Shown here piece by piece: positions 15,082-18,529 of a DNA stretch of 18,529 nt (its first letter is position 1; each line of letters begins with the position of its first letter). This DNA is from Chthoniobacter sp. GTDB taxonomy: Bacteria > Verrucomicrobiota > Verrucomicrobiia > Chthoniobacterales > Chthoniobacteraceae. The translations under genes and the position numbers were made by a program. Location: the NCBI GenBank assembly GCA_025351065.1, contig JANXWQ010000091.1, positions 1-18,529 of the forward strand, in the 5' to 3' direction. The notes below the pieces were generated by a model. The model made no database searches. It saw only the letters and a program-made list of their open reading frames with translations, and was not told the origin of the DNA.

Positions 15082-15840
15082 TTATTCGAGGGTGACGAGC
15101 GTGCCGACGGCCTTGCCGAGGACGACGCTGCGGATGTTGTCGGATTTCATCATGTCGAAAACGATGATCGGCATTTTGTTGTCTAGGCACAGGCTGAAGG
15201 CCGTGGAATCCATGACCGAGAGCCGTTTCGACAGCGCCTCGCTGAAGGTGATGCGGTCGTATTTTTTCGCCTTCGGGTCTTTGAACGGGTCGGCGGTGTA
15301 GATGCCATCAACCTTCGTCGCTTTCAAAATCACCTCCGCGCCGATTTCGTTGGCGCGCAGGGCGGCGGTGGTGTCGGTGGAAAAAAACGGGTTGCCCGTG
15401 CCGGCGACGAAAATGACGATCTTGCCCTCGTCGAGATGATCCACCGCGCGGCGGCGGATGAATTTCTCCGCGACTGTGTCCATCGGGATCGCCGTCTGCA
15501 CGCGGGTCGGCAGGCCCATTTGCTCCAGCGCGCTTTGCAGGGCGAGGCCGTTGATGACCGTGGCGAGCATGCCCATGTAATCCGCGGTGGTGCGCTCCAT
15601 GCCGCGATGGCTGGCGCTCAGCCCGCGCCAGATATTGCCGCCGCCGATGACCACCGCGATCTGCACCCCGAGGTCATGCACGGCTTTGATCTGCGAGCAG
15701 ACCTGCTGCACGATTTCCGGCGAAATATTGTCCGCGCTGCCCCGCGCCTTGAGCGCCTCGCCGCTGAGTTTCAGGACGATGCGCCGGTATTTCGGCTTGA
15801 GGGATTTAGCGGATTTCGCGGGTGTCTTGGGCTTCGGCAT
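15082..15840 (-). CDS. pyrH: UMP kinase
   Basis: PyrH phosphorylates UMP to UDP with ATP, in pyrimidine nucleotide synthesis, as a cytoplasmic hexamer. The 252 residues are slightly longer than the usual 235-245 because of a Lys/Pro/Ala-rich N-terminal tail of about 17 residues (MPKPKTPAKSAKSLKPKYR). Motifs are LKLSGEAL (23-30), VVIGGGNIWRG (63-73), the MGMLATVINGLALQ helix, FVAGTGNPFFSTDTTAALRA (144-163), LKATKVDGIYTADP (172-185) and MDSTAFSLC (210-218). The next gene, frr, begins 5 bp downstream. In many bacteria rpsB and tsf precede pyrH; here a CAP-domain gene takes that place 49 bp upstream, so the cluster is rearranged. Identity is very secure. Confidence 0.97.
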   Translation of the reverse strand: MPKPKTPAKSAKSLKPKYRRIVLKLSGEALKARGSADNISPEIVQQVCSQIKAVHDLGVQIAVVIGGGNIWRGLSASHRGMERTTADYMGMLATVINGLALQSALEQMGLPTRVQTAIPMDTVAEKFIRRRAVDHLDEGKIVIFVAGTGNPFFSTDTTAALRANEIGAEVILKATKVDGIYTADPFKDPKAKKYDRITFSEALSKRLSVMDSTAFSLCLDNKMPIIVFDMMKSDNIRSVVLGKAVGTLVTLE

Positions 15841-15889
15841 CGGGCCGCAGATAAAACACGAACCGCGCGCCGCATGGGAAGGGAAATCC

Positions 15890-16489
15890 TTATGGCCCCG
15901 CGCGCGCCGCGACCTTCATTTCGGCGGCGGCAAAAGCCTCGGCGAAATCCATCACACACATCGTCCCGTAGCCCGCGTGCGGGCCGGTGGCGAGACCGAC
16001 GCAGAGCAGGTCGCGGCTGAAAATATTCTGCCGGTGGAGGCGGTCGCGCGTGCCGTCATCGACGAGCAGCGAGACCACGATGCCGCGCGCGTCGCGCTCG
16101 CCGTAGGAGATGTTTTCCGCCGCATGCCCGCTCCAGCGGCCAAAGCGCGCCATGCGTTTCCACGGCGTGCTGCCGTCGCGGCCGGTGTGCCCGCGCCCGC
16201 CCGCCGGGCCGAGGTCGAGCACATGCGCCAGCGCGCTCGCGCTCAGCCCTTCGGAGCGCGTGAGCGGCGGCAAAGGCCGCGCCTTTTCCAAAAACCGCAC
16301 CGCCTCCGCCACCACCCGGTCGCCTTCGCTGTGCCGCTGCCCGGACGCGCGGCTGGCGACGATTTGCGCGTAGGCCCGCGGCGCGGTGCGCGCGAGATTC
16401 AGCTCGGCGTGGACTTGCGCGGCGAGATCGTCGGCCTGCGCCAGTGCGGTGCCGCAGAGTGCGAGCACGAAAGCGGTCAGAAATTTCAT
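15890..16489 (-). CDS. Secreted CAP (SCP/PR-1) domain protein
   Basis: The protein has 199 residues with a signal peptide (MKFLTAFVLALCGTALA, cleavage after ALA), so it is exported. The mature part is one CAP domain: the first helix QVHAELNLARTAPRAYAQ (25-42), then GHTGRDGSTPWKRM with His101, the HAAENISYG motif with Glu125, IVVSLLVDDGTRDRLHR with His152, and the NIF...VG strand leading to GPHAGYGTMCVMDFA (169-183). These His and Glu residues form the usual CAP cavity. Bacterial CAP proteins are widespread, but their biochemical role is mostly unknown. AAGG lies 6 bases before the ATG, one of the few Shine-Dalgarno-like sequences in the window. It is divergent from the DUF2868-type gene and could share a transcript with pyrH. 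Confidence 0.9.
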   Translation of the reverse strand: MKFLTAFVLALCGTALAQADDLAAQVHAELNLARTAPRAYAQIVASRASGQRHSEGDRVVAEAVRFLEKARPLPPLTRSEGLSASALAHVLDLGPAGGRGHTGRDGSTPWKRMARFGRWSGHAAENISYGERDARGIVVSLLVDDGTRDRLHRQNIFSRDLLCVGLATGPHAGYGTMCVMDFAEAFAAAEMKVAARAGP

Positions 16490-16576
16490 GCGAGCCTTTC
16501 AAGCAGCCCCGGTGCCAGTCGCCGCCGCACGACGAATCTGAATGACATCGCCGGGCGCGAAATCTAGTCAACAGGC

Positions 16577-18040
16577 GTGAGTCGCCCCACGCCTTGGAAA
16601 ATCGCAGACCTCATCGACTTCGAGTACCTGCTCGCCGCCGGGCCGGACGCGGGAGAAACGCGGCGGCGCGGGCGGCTGCCGGACGTGCCGCCCGGCGACG
16701 ACGTCGGCGGGCGGCGGCGGCTGTTCAAAGCGTGGGTGCAACTGCGCCGCGGCGAATCCGCCGAGCCGCTGCCGGGCGAAAACGTGGCCGCTGGGTGGCG
16801 CGGGCTGCTCGTGCTCGCGCTGCTGGCCGGCCTCGCGCTCGGCGCGAGCGTGACCGCCGGGCTGCTGCACTACCGCAGCGCCGAGCCGGTGAACGTCTCG
16901 TGGTTTCTCGCCTGCACCCTTGGCGTGCAAATGCTCGTGCTCGCCACCGCGGGCGCGCTCGGGCTGCTGCGTGCGGGCACGGATTGGCTCGACGATTTTC
17001 ACCCCCTGCGCGGCCTCCTCGCCGCGCTCGCCGCCGCATGCAGCGCGGGCCTGCGCCGCCTGCCCGGCGAGCAGCGCGCGCGTCTCGGTGCGAGCCTCGC
17101 GGTGATCGGGCGGAAGCGCGAAATCTACGGTTCGCTCGCGGCCTGGCCGTTTCTCATCGTCACGCAGCTTTTCGCCGTAAGCTACAACGTCGGCATCCTC
17201 GCCGTCCTGCTCACGCACCTCACTTTCACCAGCATGCACTTCCAGTGGGAATCGACGTGGGTGAAAAATCCCGCCGCCGCCGCGCGCATCGTCGCCGTAG
17301 CGGCAGCGCCCTGGAGCTGGTTTGCGCCCGCATCGCAACCGACAGCGAGCGAAATCGAAACGTCCCACAATATCAGCCGTGTCACCTTCAACCGGATGCA
17401 GTCCGACCATGATCCCCGGCTCAGCGCCCTCGAAGCGTGGTGGCCGTTCCTGTGCTACGCCGTGGCGTGCTACGGGCTGCTCCTGCGCGGCGCGCTGCTC
17501 GTTTTCGCGTGCGCGAAAATGCGGGCTTCGCTGCGCGGGCTGACGTTTGATCACGAGGGCTGCAACGCGCTTTTTCGCCGCCTCACCGGCCCGGTCGTGC
17601 AGACGCAAAGCGGCACCGCCGCGCTGGAAATCCCCGCCGCCGACGCACCGCCGGCCGCCCACGCGGCGCGCGGCGGCGCGTGTCTCGCGCTGGTTGCCGC
17701 GGATGTGGAGCTGCCCGCCGAGCAGCCAGCAGCCTACATCGGCACGGCGTTCGGCTGGCGCGTGGCGCAGACGCTGCCGGCGCAAATCGACCACCCGAGC
17801 GCCAACGCGGACGCGCTCGCCGCTCTCCGCGCGCGGCGGGCGCCGATCAAGGCCATCGCGCTCTTTTTGCAAAAAGTGGCGGACGCGGCGGGCGCAAAAA
17901 CCGAGGTCGTCCTGCTGCTCACCGGGCGCAAAGACGGCGCGGGTTTCGCACCGGTCGGGGACGCGGAATTCACGCACTGGAAAAACTTCCAGGCCATCCA
18001 CGGGCTGCGCGTGAGCTTGGAAAAATGGAGCGCCGCATGA
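16577..18040 (+). CDS. DUF2868-type integral membrane protein
   Basis: The protein has 487 residues. It starts at a GTG at 16577, 12 bases after an in-frame TAG, so no earlier start is possible; IADLIDFEYLLA right after it fits the family N-terminus. Hydrophobic segments at about 75-98, 107-131, 188-215 and 289-311 make it an inner-membrane protein with four likely spans. The region 325-487 is soluble, with FDHEGCNALFRRLTGPVVQ and a strand-rich part that includes EVVLLLTGRKDG. Its stop overlaps the start of a GTPase gene (ATGA), the typical arrangement of the DUF2868-DUF3482 pair, so the two very likely form a membrane protein plus GTPase unit. The molecular function of the pair is unknown to me. 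The family call rests on the overall pattern and the partner gene. Confidence 0.82.
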   Translation: MSRPTPWKIADLIDFEYLLAAGPDAGETRRRGRLPDVPPGDDVGGRRRLFKAWVQLRRGESAEPLPGENVAAGWRGLLVLALLAGLALGASVTAGLLHYRSAEPVNVSWFLACTLGVQMLVLATAGALGLLRAGTDWLDDFHPLRGLLAALAAACSAGLRRLPGEQRARLGASLAVIGRKREIYGSLAAWPFLIVTQLFAVSYNVGILAVLLTHLTFTSMHFQWESTWVKNPAAAARIVAVAAAPWSWFAPASQPTASEIETSHNISRVTFNRMQSDHDPRLSALEAWWPFLCYAVACYGLLLRGALLVFACAKMRASLRGLTFDHEGCNALFRRLTGPVVQTQSGTAALEIPAADAPPAAHAARGGACLALVAADVELPAEQPAAYIGTAFGWRVAQTLPAQIDHPSANADALAALRARRAPIKAIALFLQKVADAAGAKTEVVLLLTGRKDGAGFAPVGDAEFTHWKNFQAIHGLRVSLEKWSAA

Positions 18041-18529
18041 CCGACGCCACGCCGACTTTCGCCATCGTGGGCGCGGTCAATCACGGCAAGTCGTCCGTCG
18101 TTTCCACGCTCGCGGAGGACGACCAGGTGCGTGTGAGTTCGCAGCCCGGCGAAACTGTTGATTGCCAGCGTTTCGAGCAGCGTGGGGGTCTTTTCGTTTT
18201 CTACGACACGCCGGGTTTTCAAAATGCCATCGAGGCGCTGGCGGAACTCGCCTCAGCGGCGCAGGCGCGGGAGCCGCTGGCGGTGTTTCGCGAGTTCATC
18301 GCGCGGCATCGCGGGGGTGCGGAGTTCGAGGCGGAGTGCCTGCTTTTTCAGCCGGTGGTCGAGGGCGCGGGGATCATCTATGTGGTCGATGGCTCGGAGC
18401 CTTTGCTCGAAATTCACGCGGCGGAAATGGAAATCCTGCGGCTGACGGGCGCACCGCGGCTGGCGATCATCAACCGCACGAGTGCCGACGATCATGTGCA
18501 GGACAGGAAACGGCGGCTCGGGCTGCACT
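18037..18529 (+). CDS. DUF3482-type GTPase, 3' end outside window
   Basis: An ATG at 18037, overlapping the stop of the DUF2868-type gene by 4 bp, opens a frame that runs to the window end (164 residues seen). It is a P-loop GTPase: G1 is GAVNHGKSS (residues 12-20), a TVDC switch-I-like segment follows, G3 is YDTPGF (53-58), and IIYVVDGSEP (111-120) is the core strand. The usual NKxD G4 motif is replaced by NRTS (in AIINRTS), a known kind of degeneracy in this group, so guanine specificity is less certain. The helical C-terminal part expected of DUF3482 proteins would lie outside. It is translationally coupled to the membrane protein and probably acts at the membrane with it. Confidence 0.85.
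   Translation, partial: MTDATPTFAIVGAVNHGKSSVVSTLAEDDQVRVSSQPGETVDCQRFEQRGGLFVFYDTPGFQNAIEALAELASAAQAREPLAVFREFIARHRGGAEFEAECLLFQPVVEGAGIIYVVDGSEPLLEIHAAEMEILRLTGAPRLAIINRTSADDHVQDRKRRLGLH

Overview
This is a GC-rich (roughly two-thirds G+C by eye), densely coding bacterial window. A free-living environmental bacterium, most plausibly from the Verrucomicrobiota or a neighbouring PVC lineage, fits best. The reasons are the style of the small secreted proteins, a C-rich context with no Shine-Dalgarno sequence in front of most starts, and two repeat types that I associate with such genomes: an AACGCAGAG...CTCTGCGTT inverted-repeat element and a TTTCGGA heptamer array. This assignment is inference, because no rRNA gene is present.

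Left flank (1-4284): a partial ferritin-like protein (minus strand), a small exported protein, a membrane-anchored remnant or derivative of an NlpC/P60-type domain, and the phospholipid pair gpsA and plsY (minus strand, with a palindromic repeat between them).

Centre (4486-11609): a tightly packed three-gene plus-strand operon and the highlight of the window. Gene A encodes 1113 aa: an alpha/beta-hydrolase (lipase-like, GHSMGG), a middle alpha/beta domain and a C-terminal CHAT caspase-like protease. Gene B, 6 bp later, encodes a 334-aa SIR2-family protein with the residues expected of a NAD hydrolase. Gene C overlaps B by ATGA and encodes 924 aa: an nSTAND-type P-loop NTPase, a transmembrane helix, a coiled-coil stretch and a C-terminal WD40 propeller. 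The set (STAND sensor/switch, CHAT protease, lipase-like enzyme, SIR2 NADase) is the domain vocabulary of bacterial immune and regulated-cell-death systems. It reads as a multi-effector, possibly membrane-localised, conflict system. The function is inferred, not shown.

Right flank (11622-18529): PolX/PHP DNA polymerase-exonuclease (minus, convergent with the operon, a heptamer repeat inside its coding sequence), a second palindromic repeat, then a minus-strand cluster read in the order CAP-domain secreted protein, pyrH (UMP kinase), frr (ribosome recycling factor), a secreted thioredoxin-fold protein without CxxC, and a YfcE-like phosphoesterase. Divergent from these is a plus-strand pair: a DUF2868-type membrane protein overlapping (ATGA) a DUF3482-type GTPase cut by the window end.

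The housekeeping genes on both sides (gpsA, plsY, polX, pyrH, frr) suggest that the putative defence operon is a chromosomal island of only about 7 kb. I see no integrase, transposase, tRNA or direct-repeat boundary next to it. No rRNA, tRNA or CRISPR array was recognised, and no gene-free stretch exceeds 300 bases; the longest is the 201-bp gap between plsY and the operon.
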